From CAKZNE01 sp963976435 (GTDB lineage Bacteria; Bacteroidota; Bacteroidia; Flavobacteriales; Schleiferiaceae): DNA of 64,000 bases. The notes under the pieces are model-generated. The model saw only the letters and a program-made list of their open reading frames with translations. It was not told the origin of the DNA and made no database searches. Both the position numbers and the translations under genes were made by a program. Location: assembly GCA_963976435.1 (NCBI GenBank), contig CAXBKQ010000004.1, positions 112,858-176,857 on the forward strand. The letters run 5' to 3'. Below, piece by piece: positions 1-7,883 of this stretch. Numbering within the stretch: the first letter of the stretch is position 1; every line of letters starts with the position of its first letter.

Positions 1-379
1 CATCGATGGTAAAATTTCCATTTGAAAGGGCCTTTACTGCATCCGAAATCTTTTCCTTGCTAACATTAGAAAGAAAACCAAGCCTTCCTGTATTAATTCC
101 CAAAATCGGTATTCCAGAATCTCTTATTATCGTAACAGCATCTAGAATAGTTCCATCCCCTCCTACTGTAATTAGAAAATCTGGATTAAAATCCAGAAGC
201 TCTTTATGATTGGTAAATTCTTGGAAGCTCAGCTTGAGGTCACAGTGATCTTTAATAAAATGATTTAGCCTATCGAAAACAATGATTTCTGCATTTTCAG
301 CCAAAAGCTCTTTGTGCAAAGTTTCAATGAAGGGCCTTGAATCAAGGGTTATTATTTTTCCAAATATCGCTACTTTCAT
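1..379 (-). CDS. nadK: NAD kinase (5' part only; gene runs off the window)
   Basis: The reading frame starts at ATG 379 on the minus strand with MKVAIFGK and stays open to the window edge, so only about 126 N-terminal residues are visible. The segment LITVGGDGTILDAV carries the GGDGT motif of NAD/diacylglycerol-kinase-fold enzymes, followed by GIPILGINTGRLGFLS, the NadK nucleotide-binding segment. The known role is cytosolic phosphorylation of NAD to NADP. It lies 9 bp downstream of the CBS-domain gene on the same strand, an order common in Bacteroidota, so the two are probably cotranscribed. The C-terminal half cannot be judged. Confidence 0.93.
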   Translation of the reverse strand, partial: MKVAIFGKIITLDSRPFIETLHKELLAENAEIIVFDRLNHFIKDHCDLKLSFQEFTNHKELLDFNPDFLITVGGDGTILDAVTIIRDSGIPILGINTGRLGFLSNVSKEKISDAVKALSNGNFTID

Positions 380-388
380 TTTCCAAGC

Positions 389-1054
389 TTAAATATTTAG
401 ATATCTCATTAGGGATTCATATCGCTGGGCAGAGGAATCGTCGAACATACTTTTGTGATAAACCTCCATTATCGAATAACTATACCTTTCAAAGGATTTT
501 ATTATTCTCCCCAAATCAGTTTGATTGATTTTTAAGGTTACATCAATGCTATTCATATCTGAAGAGCTGCCTATTATCAATCCCAAAATTCTCGCATCCT
601 CACTTTCCACTATTTGAGCAATTTGCGAAAGTTGATAGTCTGAAACGGGAATTTTTAAAACTATCACACCACCTTCCTCTTTAAAGGTGATTTGGCTTCC
701 TAAATCCTGCAGTAATTCCAAAGGAGAAATATAGCCTCTATAAACATTATTTTTATCTACAATCGGCACCATACTAAGGATTCCATCGCCAGCAATTCTA
801 GCCACTTCCAAAATATGGCCATCCAATTTTGCAGAATATGGTTTTAAACAACGATTGCATAGAGCGATGGTTTCACCATCCAACTGAGCCTCTAATAGAC
901 TTTCTTCATCTACCAATCCCAAATATTGAGCAGCCTCATCCACAACGGGAAGATGATTCAATTTCATCTCGTCCATCAGCGCCAAAGCATCCTCAATTTT
1001 ATCGTCTAAAGTGAGGGCTTTAATATCTTTTGAAATATGTTTTCCAACATTCAT
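389..1054 (-). CDS. CBS-domain pair protein
   Basis: This 221-residue soluble protein has no signal peptide. An N-terminal CBS pair is visible: residues ~1-60 (ISKDIKALTLDDKIEDAL, then HLPVVDEAAQYLGLV) and ~70-125 (ILSMVPIVDKNNVYRGYIS). The C-terminal ~90 residues resemble an ACT-like regulatory fold (VIVLKIPVSDYQLSQIAQ). CBS pairs usually bind adenosyl nucleotides. The position directly upstream of nadK makes nucleotide sensing plausible, but that is inference. The start ATG at 1054 is preceded 8 bp upstream by a TAAGTTTG box on the minus strand, so the mRNA leader should be extremely short. Confidence 0.85.
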   Translation of the reverse strand: MNVGKHISKDIKALTLDDKIEDALALMDEMKLNHLPVVDEAAQYLGLVDEESLLEAQLDGETIALCNRCLKPYSAKLDGHILEVARIAGDGILSMVPIVDKNNVYRGYISPLELLQDLGSQITFKEEGGVIVLKIPVSDYQLSQIAQIVESEDARILGLIIGSSSDMNSIDVTLKINQTDLGRIIKSFERYSYSIMEVYHKSMFDDSSAQRYESLMRYLNI

Positions 1055-1062
1055 AATCTAAG

Positions 1063-1070
1063 CAAACTTA
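1063..1070 (-). promoter_or_regulatory. -7 promoter box (TAAGTTTG) for the CBS-nadK operon
   Basis: On the minus strand TAAGTTTG matches the Bacteroidota sigma-A -7 consensus TAnnTTTG, ending 8 bp before the ATG at 1054. No clear -33 TTG is seen at the usual distance. It sits back to back with the pdxJ box in the same 36-bp gap. Confidence 0.6.
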
Positions 1071-1077
1071 AGGTTTT

Positions 1078-1085
1078 TATCTTTG
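1078..1085 (+). promoter_or_regulatory. -7 promoter box (TATCTTTG) for pdxJ
   Basis: TATCTTTG matches TAnnTTTG and ends only 5 bp before the pdxJ ATG at 1091. This predicts a leaderless or nearly leaderless transcript. It supports ATG 1091 over the longer in-frame extension back to 1037. Confidence 0.65.
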
Positions 1086-1090
1086 CGCAC

Positions 1091-1816
1091 ATGACAAGAT
1101 TAAGCGTTAATATTAATAAGATAGCGACCCTCAGAAATGCCCGAGGAGCGAACAGCCCCAACCTTATTGAAGCTGCCAAAAATTGCGAAAAATTTGGAGC
1201 TCAAGGTATAACCGTTCACCCTCGGCCAGATGAAAGACATATACGATATTCTGATGTTGAGGAATTAAAAAACGTTCTCAACACGGAATTTAATATTGAA
1301 GGTTATCCATCACGAGATTTTATAGATCTAGTTTTGGATGCAAAACCGGCCCAAGTAACTTTAGTGCCAGATCCACCAAACGTTTTAACCTCCAATGCGG
1401 GATGGGATAGCAAAAGTAATTTTGAGCTTCTTAAAGAGGTTGTTTCCGAATTCAAAAGCCACCAAATTAGAGTGTCCTTGTTTATGGAATGCAATTCAGA
1501 CTTAATTGAATGGGCTAAGAAAACCGATTGTGATAGAATTGAACTTTATACAGAGGAATATGCCCGAGGGTATTCTAATAACAGAGACTTAGCGATAAAG
1601 CCTTACCAACAAGCTGCGGAAGTGGCCCAAAAAAACCAGCTTGGCTTGAATGCTGGTCATGATTTAAATCTCGACAATCTAGCTTTTTTCTGCTCATCCA
1701 TCCCAAGCCTTCAAGAGGTCTCTATTGGTCATGCCTTAATTTCAGATGCCTTATATTACGGATTGGAAAACAGCATCCAGATGTATTTAAGACAAATTCA
1801 AAAAAGCCATTCTTGA
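1091..1816 (+). CDS. pdxJ: Pyridoxine 5'-phosphate synthase PdxJ
   Basis: The 241-residue cytosolic enzyme begins MTRLSVNINKIATLRNARG, the standard PdxJ N-terminus. It keeps the family landmarks GITVHPRPDERHIR, QVTLVPDPP, RVSLFMECN and NAGHDLNLDNL. The known reaction condenses 1-deoxyxylulose 5-phosphate with 3-amino-2-oxopropyl phosphate to pyridoxine 5'-phosphate in the DXP-dependent vitamin B6 route. Start 1091 is chosen over the upstream in-frame codon at 1037 because it fits the family N-terminus and lies 5 bp after a TATCTTTG box. Its stop overlaps the TTG start of the next gene, so translation is coupled. Confidence 0.97.
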   Translation: MTRLSVNINKIATLRNARGANSPNLIEAAKNCEKFGAQGITVHPRPDERHIRYSDVEELKNVLNTEFNIEGYPSRDFIDLVLDAKPAQVTLVPDPPNVLTSNAGWDSKSNFELLKEVVSEFKSHQIRVSLFMECNSDLIEWAKKTDCDRIELYTEEYARGYSNNRDLAIKPYQQAAEVAQKNQLGLNAGHDLNLDNLAFFCSSIPSLQEVSIGHALISDALYYGLENSIQMYLRQIQKSHS

Positions 1817-2721
1817 TAAAAGCTCCAAATCTTAAAAAAGGTGATTGTATTGGACTAATCTCCACAGCTAGAAAAATTAGCCTTGAGGAACTAGAGCCAG
1901 CCATAGCGATTTTTAAGAAATGGGGATTAAAAATAAAATTTGCCAGGCATCTTTTTGAGGAACAAAACCAATTTGCCGGAACTGATGTACAGCGATTAGC
2001 AGATCTGCAAGGTTTTTTTGACAACCCTGAAATCAAGGCTGTAGTTTGTGTAAGAGGTGGATATGGTACCGTTCGGATAATTGATGAACTAAATTTTTTA
2101 TCCCTAAAATCTAAACCAAAATGGGTTTGTGGATATAGCGACGTTACCGTTTTGCTAAACAAACTTAATAGCCTAGGAATAGAATGCATCCATAGTACCA
2201 TGCCCATAAACTTCACTTCTAATAGTAAAGAAAGTATTGAAAGTTTAAGGCGGGTTCTTTTTGGAGAAAAATATCAAATCAAAACCAAAGCACATCCACT
2301 TAACCGAAATGGTATAGCCAGAGGCAAGCTCATAGGAGGAAACCTCTCCATGCTTTATAGTCAATTAGGATCATCTACTGCATTAAATACTGAAGGGCAA
2401 ATTCTTTTTATTGAAGATTTAGATGAATACTTATATCATATTGATAGGATGATGCACAATCTCAAGCGCAATTCCTATTTCGAAAAATTATCAGGACTTA
2501 TAGTGGGTGGAATGTCCGATATGAATGATAATACAGTTCCTTTTGGGCGAAATGCTGAAGAAATTATTCACGATTTAGTAAGAGCCTATAATTTCCCTGT
2601 TTGCTTTGGCTTCCCCGCTGGTCATGTTGATGACAACAGAAGCCTCATATTTGGTCGAAGAGCTAATTTAAGCGTCGGAAACGAGGTGGAATTAGATTTT
2701 GAACATGGCTCAACACAATGA
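1813..2721 (+). CDS. LD-carboxypeptidase, peptidase family S66
   Basis: This 302-residue protein starts at TTG 1813, overlapping the pdxJ stop by four bases. It opens with LKKGDCIGLISTARK and shows the S66 triad regions: WVCGYSDVTVLL (nucleophile Ser), LFIEDLDEYLYHIDRM (Glu) and GFPAGHVDDNRS (His). VCVRGGYGTVRIIDEL is the usual conserved loop. The family cleaves the L,D bond releasing terminal D-Ala from murein tetrapeptides during peptidoglycan recycling. No signal peptide is visible, consistent with a cytosolic recycling enzyme. The gene is coupled to pdxJ and followed by yraN. Confidence 0.93.
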   Translation: MIKAPNLKKGDCIGLISTARKISLEELEPAIAIFKKWGLKIKFARHLFEEQNQFAGTDVQRLADLQGFFDNPEIKAVVCVRGGYGTVRIIDELNFLSLKSKPKWVCGYSDVTVLLNKLNSLGIECIHSTMPINFTSNSKESIESLRRVLFGEKYQIKTKAHPLNRNGIARGKLIGGNLSMLYSQLGSSTALNTEGQILFIEDLDEYLYHIDRMMHNLKRNSYFEKLSGLIVGGMSDMNDNTVPFGRNAEEIIHDLVRAYNFPVCFGFPAGHVDDNRSLIFGRRANLSVGNEVELDFEHGSTQ

Positions 2722-3058
2722 TCTTGGAATTTTAGGAGAGGAAAAAGCTAAAGAATTTTTGCTGGCCAATGGCTTTAGAATTCTACAACGAAATTGGCGA
2801 TTCGGCAAGGAAGAGATAGACATCATTGCTGAAAAGGAAGACCACCTGGCCATTGTGGAGGTTAAATCTCGGAAATCTGGTCATTTTGGAAGCCCTCAAG
2901 AATTTGTAGGATTAGCAAAAAGAAGACACCTAATTAGGGCAGCAGATGCATTTGCCCATCGATATAAAATTGAAAAAGACATTCATTTTCATATTATCGC
3001 CATCACTTTTGAACCCAAACTCCAACTAAACTTTATTCCAGAAGCCTTTTATCCATAG
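2705..3058 (+). CDS. YraN/UPF0102 family endonuclease-like protein
   Basis: The 117-residue protein (start ATG 2705, MAQHNDLG) overlaps the end of the S66 gene by 17 bp. It carries the UPF0102 signature GEEKAKEFLLANGFRIL followed by EEIDIIAEKEDHLAIVEVKSR, which has the E...D...ExK layout of PD-(D/E)XK nucleases. A TTG two codons upstream (2699) is an alternative start. The biological substrate of this family is not settled. It closes a three-gene operon with pdxJ and the S66 peptidase. Confidence 0.93.
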   Translation: MAQHNDLGILGEEKAKEFLLANGFRILQRNWRFGKEEIDIIAEKEDHLAIVEVKSRKSGHFGSPQEFVGLAKRRHLIRAADAFAHRYKIEKDIHFHIIAITFEPKLQLNFIPEAFYP

Positions 3059-3117
3059 AAATTTTCCTTTCTGGGAATGGGTGTTTTCAATTTTGTAGGA
3101 ATATTCTTTCAAAAAAG

Positions 3118-3148
3118 TTGGTTTATTGTAGTCTTATTCTTACATTTG
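3118..3148 (+). promoter_or_regulatory. Promoter: -33 TTG (3118-3120) and -7 TACATTTG (3141-3148)
   Basis: TTG and TACATTTG are separated by 20 bp, the spacing expected for a Bacteroidota sigma-A promoter. The ATG of the secreted protein follows 19 bp after the -7 box. Confidence 0.65.
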
Positions 3149-3167
3149 ACCTCAACAATAAAACGCA

Positions 3168-3983
3168 ATGACTAAAAAGCTATTCCTTCAATTTATATTA
3201 ATTACACCCCTGTTCGGCATTTCCAGCCCTTTATCAAAGGACAGCCTAGGTTTTGAGGACCAGGAAATAGTGGGAAGTAAATTCATCAATTTAAGCTTTA
3301 TTAAAGCTGGAGAAAATTTTCAAACCTATAATTTAGAAAGAGCCATTGATGGAGCGAAGGAATTTTTAAATTCTCATTTTATCCCATATAAAATTAAATT
3401 TCACTTTTCAGCAAATATCGAATCCATAGATAGTCCAGAAAAGATGGTTCAATCCTGGAATAATTACAGTCTTCCTCACCTAGAAAATGAATTGGCCATC
3501 TATGTACATCCGGGAATAAGATCAGAAAAAGAAACGCACAATTATCATTTTCTACTTGAGAGTTCAGATATTGCTATTGTTCCCTATTACAATCAAACAG
3601 AATTTAATCATTACGTCCTTAAAAACGTACTACACATGTTGGGGCTAGATGTTTTGAAATTTAACACATGGAAGAGTAAGCAGGAAAACCAATTTGAACT
3701 TTTCATTGCCAAGGAGCTCAATATTGAAAACCGATTATTTGTTTGCGAAACGGTTAAACTTCAACAAAGGAAGAAGCGAAATAAAAAGAAAGCCCAGTAT
3801 GCATATCAAGGTGGGAAGCAAAATCAGAATAGCCCATTGAATAAGCAAATTGCCTTAATAGCTCGCAAAAACATCAGTGTAAAACCCATTTTAATGTCTA
3901 AGGCCACAAGATTTAATATCCCCATTTCACCTTATCAATCATCAAACACACGATCGGTCACAACTATAACCCAATTGGATTAA
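3168..3983 (+). CDS. Secreted protein with a degenerate metzincin-like zinc motif
   Basis: This 271-residue protein has an N-terminal signal peptide (MTKKLFLQFILITPLFGISSP, cleavage near 20). I do not recognise a named family. The centre contains ELAIYVHPG, then SDIAIVPYYNQTEFN, then VLKNVLHMLGLDVL. The spacing of the last segment resembles the HExxHxxGxxH of metzincin proteases, but only the middle His and the Gly remain (KNVLHMLGLDV). If related, it is probably catalytically dead. The C-terminal third is basic (QQRKKRNKKKAQY) and lacks a T9SS signal. It is a single-gene unit with its own promoter. Confidence 0.75.
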   Translation: MTKKLFLQFILITPLFGISSPLSKDSLGFEDQEIVGSKFINLSFIKAGENFQTYNLERAIDGAKEFLNSHFIPYKIKFHFSANIESIDSPEKMVQSWNNYSLPHLENELAIYVHPGIRSEKETHNYHFLLESSDIAIVPYYNQTEFNHYVLKNVLHMLGLDVLKFNTWKSKQENQFELFIAKELNIENRLFVCETVKLQQRKKRNKKKAQYAYQGGKQNQNSPLNKQIALIARKNISVKPILMSKATRFNIPISPYQSSNTRSVTTITQLD

Positions 3984-4016
3984 AAAGAAAGATGAAGAAT
4001 TGTTCGTTTTAATAAA

Positions 4017-4024
4017 TAGCTTTG
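4017..4024 (+). promoter_or_regulatory. -7 promoter box (TAGCTTTG) for the RluB-like gene
   Basis: TAGCTTTG matches TAnnTTTG and ends 13 bp before ATG 4038. No convincing -33 element is present at normal spacing. Confidence 0.5.
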
Positions 4025-4037
4025 CAAAAAAATTCAA

Positions 4038-4910
4038 ATGCAGAAGCGCAATAATAAAAGTGGCTCCAAAAATTCCAAATCAGGTAATTTTAAGTCCAAT
4101 GCCAATCCAAAACCATTTACATCTAAAAATTCAAGAAATAAAACGGAGCAGCATAAATCAAGCTTTGCAAAACCACGTCCTGAGCCAAAAACTCCAGAAA
4201 ATGGAGAAATCCGTTTAAATAAATTTTTAGCCCATGCAGGAATCTCATCTAGAAGGGAAGCCGATAATTTAATTAAGTCTGGACTTGTTGAAATCAATGG
4301 CAAGGTGGTAACCGAAATGGGTTATAAGGTACAAGTTGTTGACGAAGTTAAATTCAATGGAGAATTAATCAAGGCTGAAAAAAAGATTTACTTGGTATTA
4401 AACAAACCCAAAGGATTTATTACAACCACGGATGATCCAAAGGCTCGCAAAACAGTAATGGAATTGGTAGGTAGTGCAGGCAAGCAAAGATTTTACCCCG
4501 TAGGAAGATTGGATAGAAAAACCAGTGGAGTTTTACTTTTTACAAATGATGGAGATTTGGCAAAAAAGCTTACCCATCCATCACATGGAGCTCGTAAAAT
4601 ATACGAAGTTTCACTCGACAAGGCGCTTACAGCTTCGGATTTGAACAAAATCGCTACCGGTCTCACATTGGAGGATGGGCTAATAGAAGTTGATGATATT
4701 CAATATATAGAATCAAAATCCAAAAACAATGTTGGCGTAATAATTCACAGTGGAAGAAACCGTATTGTAAGAAGGATTTTTGAAAGCCTAGGATACGAAG
4801 TGACTAAACTGGATCGCGTATTTTTTGCAGGTATCACAAAGAAGAACCTCAACAGAGGTCAATGGCGATATTTGAATGAAAAAGAAGTAAGTTATTTGCA
4901 AATGAAATAG
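4038..4910 (+). CDS. rluB: RsuA/RluB-family 23S rRNA pseudouridine synthase
   Basis: The 290-residue protein has a basic, low-complexity N-terminal tail (~1-50, rich in Asn, Lys and Ser), common in Bacteroidota members of the family. An S4 RNA-binding domain follows (~54-105, IRLNKFLAHAGISSRREADNL). The catalytic domain shows VGRLDRKTSGVLLFTNDGD with the nucleophilic Asp, then HSGRNRIVRRIFESLGYEV. The family converts specific uridines of rRNA (or a few related sites) to pseudouridine. RluB is the closest guess from domain layout; RsuA or RluE/F specificity cannot be excluded by eye. Confidence 0.9.
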   Translation: MQKRNNKSGSKNSKSGNFKSNANPKPFTSKNSRNKTEQHKSSFAKPRPEPKTPENGEIRLNKFLAHAGISSRREADNLIKSGLVEINGKVVTEMGYKVQVVDEVKFNGELIKAEKKIYLVLNKPKGFITTTDDPKARKTVMELVGSAGKQRFYPVGRLDRKTSGVLLFTNDGDLAKKLTHPSHGARKIYEVSLDKALTASDLNKIATGLTLEDGLIEVDDIQYIESKSKNNVGVIIHSGRNRIVRRIFESLGYEVTKLDRVFFAGITKKNLNRGQWRYLNEKEVSYLQMK

Positions 4911-4949
4911 CTTAAAAAAAAAATACTATCTATTCCGCAAAAAATTGCA

Positions 4950-4957
4950 TAGTTTTG
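4950..4957 (+). promoter_or_regulatory. -7 promoter box (TAGTTTTG) for the 78-aa gene
   Basis: TAGTTTTG matches TAnnTTTG and ends 26 bp before ATG 4984. It also lies inside the longer in-frame extension from 4945, which argues for the ATG at 4984 as the true start. Confidence 0.5.
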
Positions 4958-4983
4958 TTGGATTAATACAAATATCTTATACG

Positions 4984-5220
4984 ATGGCAAAAGGGAAAGT
5001 TACACCAAGTGTTTTGGTAAATACCATCAGGATGAACCAGAACAACAACAAATCCCTCAAAGCTCTTTTTTCAAATCAATTCCTTGGCAAATTTTCAGTT
5101 GAGGAGTTAGAAGCTCTTAAAAAAAGCATCAACAAAGATTTAAAAAAGCGTGAAGGACGAGTGATTCAAGAAAAAATAAATTTTCTTGAAATGCACGGAT
5201 TTAAAGTGCAAAAATCCTGA
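4984..5220 (+). CDS. Small conserved-looking basic protein, unknown function
   Basis: The 78-residue protein begins MAKGKVTPSVLVNTI and is rich in Lys, Asn and Gln, with a predicted helical second half (FSVEELEALKKSINKDLKKREG). It has no signal peptide or membrane segment and no recognised domain. The charge and size would fit a nucleic-acid or ribosome-associated protein, but nothing in the sequence proves this. It stands alone between its own promoter box and a strong terminator 21 bp after the stop, which supports a real monocistronic gene. Confidence 0.75.
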   Translation: MAKGKVTPSVLVNTIRMNQNNNKSLKALFSNQFLGKFSVEELEALKKSINKDLKKREGRVIQEKINFLEMHGFKVQKS

Positions 5221-5241
5221 GAAGGGAACTAAAATTCAGGT

Positions 5242-5275
5242 AAACCTGCATCTTAATTGATGCAGGTTTTTTTTT
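5242..5275 (+). terminator. Rho-independent terminator after the 78-aa gene
   Basis: A perfect 11-bp stem (AAACCTGCATC / GATGCAGGTTT) with a 6-nt loop runs into a nine-base T tract. It is the clearest terminator of the window. Confidence 0.92.
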
Positions 5276-5338
5276 ACTCAGCAGTTTCAAACTTTTATTT
5301 GATCTTTGACGTTTCTTAAGTGTTCCGGTTAAAATTTC

Positions 5339-7798
5339 ATGAAAAAGAAAATTACAAAGGTTCTCTTATGGACCATCTCCCTCTTTACCCTCCTATTAGT
5401 TTTATTCACTAGTGTACTCTATTTAAATAGAGACAAGGTTCAAAATGCAATTCTTGAATCACTACAAGAACAACTTCTAGTGCCGATTGATATTGGAGAA
5501 GCCCAAATAAGTTTGAAAAAATTCCCTAAGGCATCCCTAAAGTTTAATTCCATTTATTCCCAAGGTCTGGAGAACTCCCTAAGCGACACACTTATAGCCG
5601 CCAATGAAGTTTTCTTCCTTTTTGACCTATGGGAAATAATCAAGGGAAATATTACAATTGACCAAATCCATATCGAAAAAGCAGACATCAATTTGCTATA
5701 TCTAAAAAACAACTATAACAATTTTACAATATGGAAAAAAACAAATTCTTCTGAAAATCAGTTATTTACACTATCACATTTTCGATTTTATGATGTAAAT
5801 TTTCATTTGATTGATCAAAATCGAAATCTGGAAATAGAATTAGATATAAATAGAAACAGCTTGTCTGGAAACTTTTCTAGTGATAGTTTAGAAATTAATA
5901 GTAAAGGAGATTTTAAAATTACAAAGTTCATTTCACCAGATTTTTCAATTTTCAACACCTATAATTTCAATGGCAATTTTAGTCTAAACTCAAATAATAA
6001 TGATAGCCTCACTTTTTTCGGCCAGGCAGACTTTTTAAAATCTCATTTTAACTTTGAAGGAATTAGTGAAAAGGACAATTTTTCTGTTAATGTTTCCTCT
6101 AAGGATATTGAGCTTGAAAATACTAGTGACTTTTTATTGAATGAAAAAATTATTGACTCCCTTGATTGGCGTATTTCCGGCAGGGCTACTTGCGATTTTA
6201 GCTATGAATCAAAATTATCGAAAAAAGCGGCTTACAGCCTAGAATTCAGCACTGAAAACTCTGATTTATCCAATACTGCAGGTCTAAATATCAACAACCT
6301 TCTTATCGAAGGGTCCTATACTCAAAACCAAGGGATTGATAATCTTCAAATTGAACGGTTTATTGGCCAAAGTTCTGAAGGTGAAATAGATGGTAAATTA
6401 TACATTAAAGATTTTCAACATCCTTTTTTAAAACTGAATCTAAATGCTAGCCTAAGCCTTAATGATTATTTAAAGCTAAATCCAGTAGATACCATTGAAA
6501 ATGCCAGTGGAAAAGTAAAGCTTGTTTTGGATTTTCAAAACCAATTTAAATCATTCACAAAAATCCGATCCAGAGATCTTCAAAATGTTAAGACCAATGG
6601 AAGTATTAGCCTAGATGATTGTGAAATTTTGTTTAAAGATTGGGAAGAACCCATTAAAAATCTAAATGGTGATTTGGTATTCGAGAATCAAAAACTGAAA
6701 ATCAATAGACTATTCTTCAAATTTAAAGATAGTGACCTATATTTAGATGGCAGCTTCAATAAATTGGTCAATTATATAGCCCTACCTGAAGCCATCCTAG
6801 AGGTCAACTGCCGCCTAAAATCCCAAGTGATAAAATTGCCAGACTTTATTAAAAATGAATCTCAAGGGCAAAATTCCTATAGCCTGAACTTTACCGATAG
6901 AATTAATTTAGATCTAAGCATGGAGCTGGAGGAATTTTACATGGAAAAGTTTAGCGCCACAGATATTAGAACTAGATTAAAAATAAGAAAGGGCATTATA
7001 AGCATCGACGAATTGGACTTGAATTCTGATGAGGGACATTATTCTGGAAACTTAGCAATAGACACCAGAAACAAGGATCAATACAAGGTGGATGCTAAGC
7101 TTAATTTTAATAATATAAACATCCACAAGCTATTCCAAAGCTTTAACAACTTTGGCCAAGATGCCATAGAAGCCAAAAACATAGAAGGAATAGTACAAGG
7201 AAATGCCATTTTCAATTCTTTAATGAACAACAAGCTTGAAATAAATCCCCAAAGCATCACCCTTGAGTCTGATATTAAAATCATAGACGGGCATATTAAG
7301 GATTATGAACCCATGTTAGAGCTTTCAAAATTTTCGGATATGGAAGATCTTAAGGATGTATATTTTCACAGCTTGGAAAATCACATCAGCATAAAAAACT
7401 CTGTTATCCACATCCCAAGCATGCTCATTGAAAGCAATATCCTTAATCTACAAATTAATGGATCCCACGGCTTTACTAATATTGTGGATTATAGAATAAA
7501 ACTAAAAGCCAGCGATGCTCTTTTCAATAAAAGAAGGAAAAATACCAAGGCTACAGAATTTGATCAACATCTAGAATTGATGGAAAGAAAGGACGAGCAT
7601 TTTATTTTTATTAAAATGTATGGACCTATGGATAATCTAAAAATTGAACTGGATAAAAAATCTATAGGTCAATCCATAAACCAAGATTTAAAAAATCAAA
7701 AAGAGGAGCTTAAAAACTTATTGAAAAAGGAAAAGGAAGACAAAAAAACAGATGATCCCGGAATAAATTATGAATGGGATGATGATGATGACGGTTAA
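5339..7798 (+). CDS. AsmA-like inner-membrane-anchored periplasmic protein
   Basis: The 819-residue protein has a single N-terminal membrane anchor (~8-28, VLLWTISLFTLLLVLFTSV) followed by the AsmA-type opening NAILESLQEQLLVPIDIGEAQISLKKFP. The long middle is beta-rich, with repeated ISLDDCEILFK/ILEVNCRL strand patterns as in AsmA/TamB-like bridge proteins. The C-terminus has the AsmA_2-type helix/strand segment (IKIIDGHIKDYEPMLELSKF), then a charged Lys/Glu coil ending in a poly-Asp tail. Members are thought to help move phospholipid between inner and outer membrane. It is preceded and followed by non-coding gaps, so it is probably a single-gene unit. Confidence 0.88.
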   Translation: MKKKITKVLLWTISLFTLLLVLFTSVLYLNRDKVQNAILESLQEQLLVPIDIGEAQISLKKFPKASLKFNSIYSQGLENSLSDTLIAANEVFFLFDLWEIIKGNITIDQIHIEKADINLLYLKNNYNNFTIWKKTNSSENQLFTLSHFRFYDVNFHLIDQNRNLEIELDINRNSLSGNFSSDSLEINSKGDFKITKFISPDFSIFNTYNFNGNFSLNSNNNDSLTFFGQADFLKSHFNFEGISEKDNFSVNVSSKDIELENTSDFLLNEKIIDSLDWRISGRATCDFSYESKLSKKAAYSLEFSTENSDLSNTAGLNINNLLIEGSYTQNQGIDNLQIERFIGQSSEGEIDGKLYIKDFQHPFLKLNLNASLSLNDYLKLNPVDTIENASGKVKLVLDFQNQFKSFTKIRSRDLQNVKTNGSISLDDCEILFKDWEEPIKNLNGDLVFENQKLKINRLFFKFKDSDLYLDGSFNKLVNYIALPEAILEVNCRLKSQVIKLPDFIKNESQGQNSYSLNFTDRINLDLSMELEEFYMEKFSATDIRTRLKIRKGIISIDELDLNSDEGHYSGNLAIDTRNKDQYKVDAKLNFNNINIHKLFQSFNNFGQDAIEAKNIEGIVQGNAIFNSLMNNKLEINPQSITLESDIKIIDGHIKDYEPMLELSKFSDMEDLKDVYFHSLENHISIKNSVIHIPSMLIESNILNLQINGSHGFTNIVDYRIKLKASDALFNKRRKNTKATEFDQHLELMERKDEHFIFIKMYGPMDNLKIELDKKSIGQSINQDLKNQKEELKNLLKKEKEDKKTDDPGINYEWDDDDDG

Positions 7799-7854
7799 GC
7801 TGGAGAATTAATTTTGCCTTAACAATTAATCGTAAAAGCTGCTGATTATCTAAC

Positions 7855-7862
7855 TATATTTG
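7855..7862 (+). promoter_or_regulatory. -7 promoter box (TATATTTG) of the surface operon
   Basis: TATATTTG matches TAnnTTTG and ends 21 bp before ATG 7884, the first gene of the seven-gene operon reaching 20159. No -33 TTG at ideal spacing was found. Confidence 0.55.
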
Positions 7863-7883
7863 CCGAAGAATTGATCTGTGCAA

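Noticed and set aside
1722..2216. A 164-codon minus-strand frame over pdxJ and the S66 peptidase gene
   Set aside because: It lies opposite two clear genes whose motifs are intact; its translation has no recognisable features.
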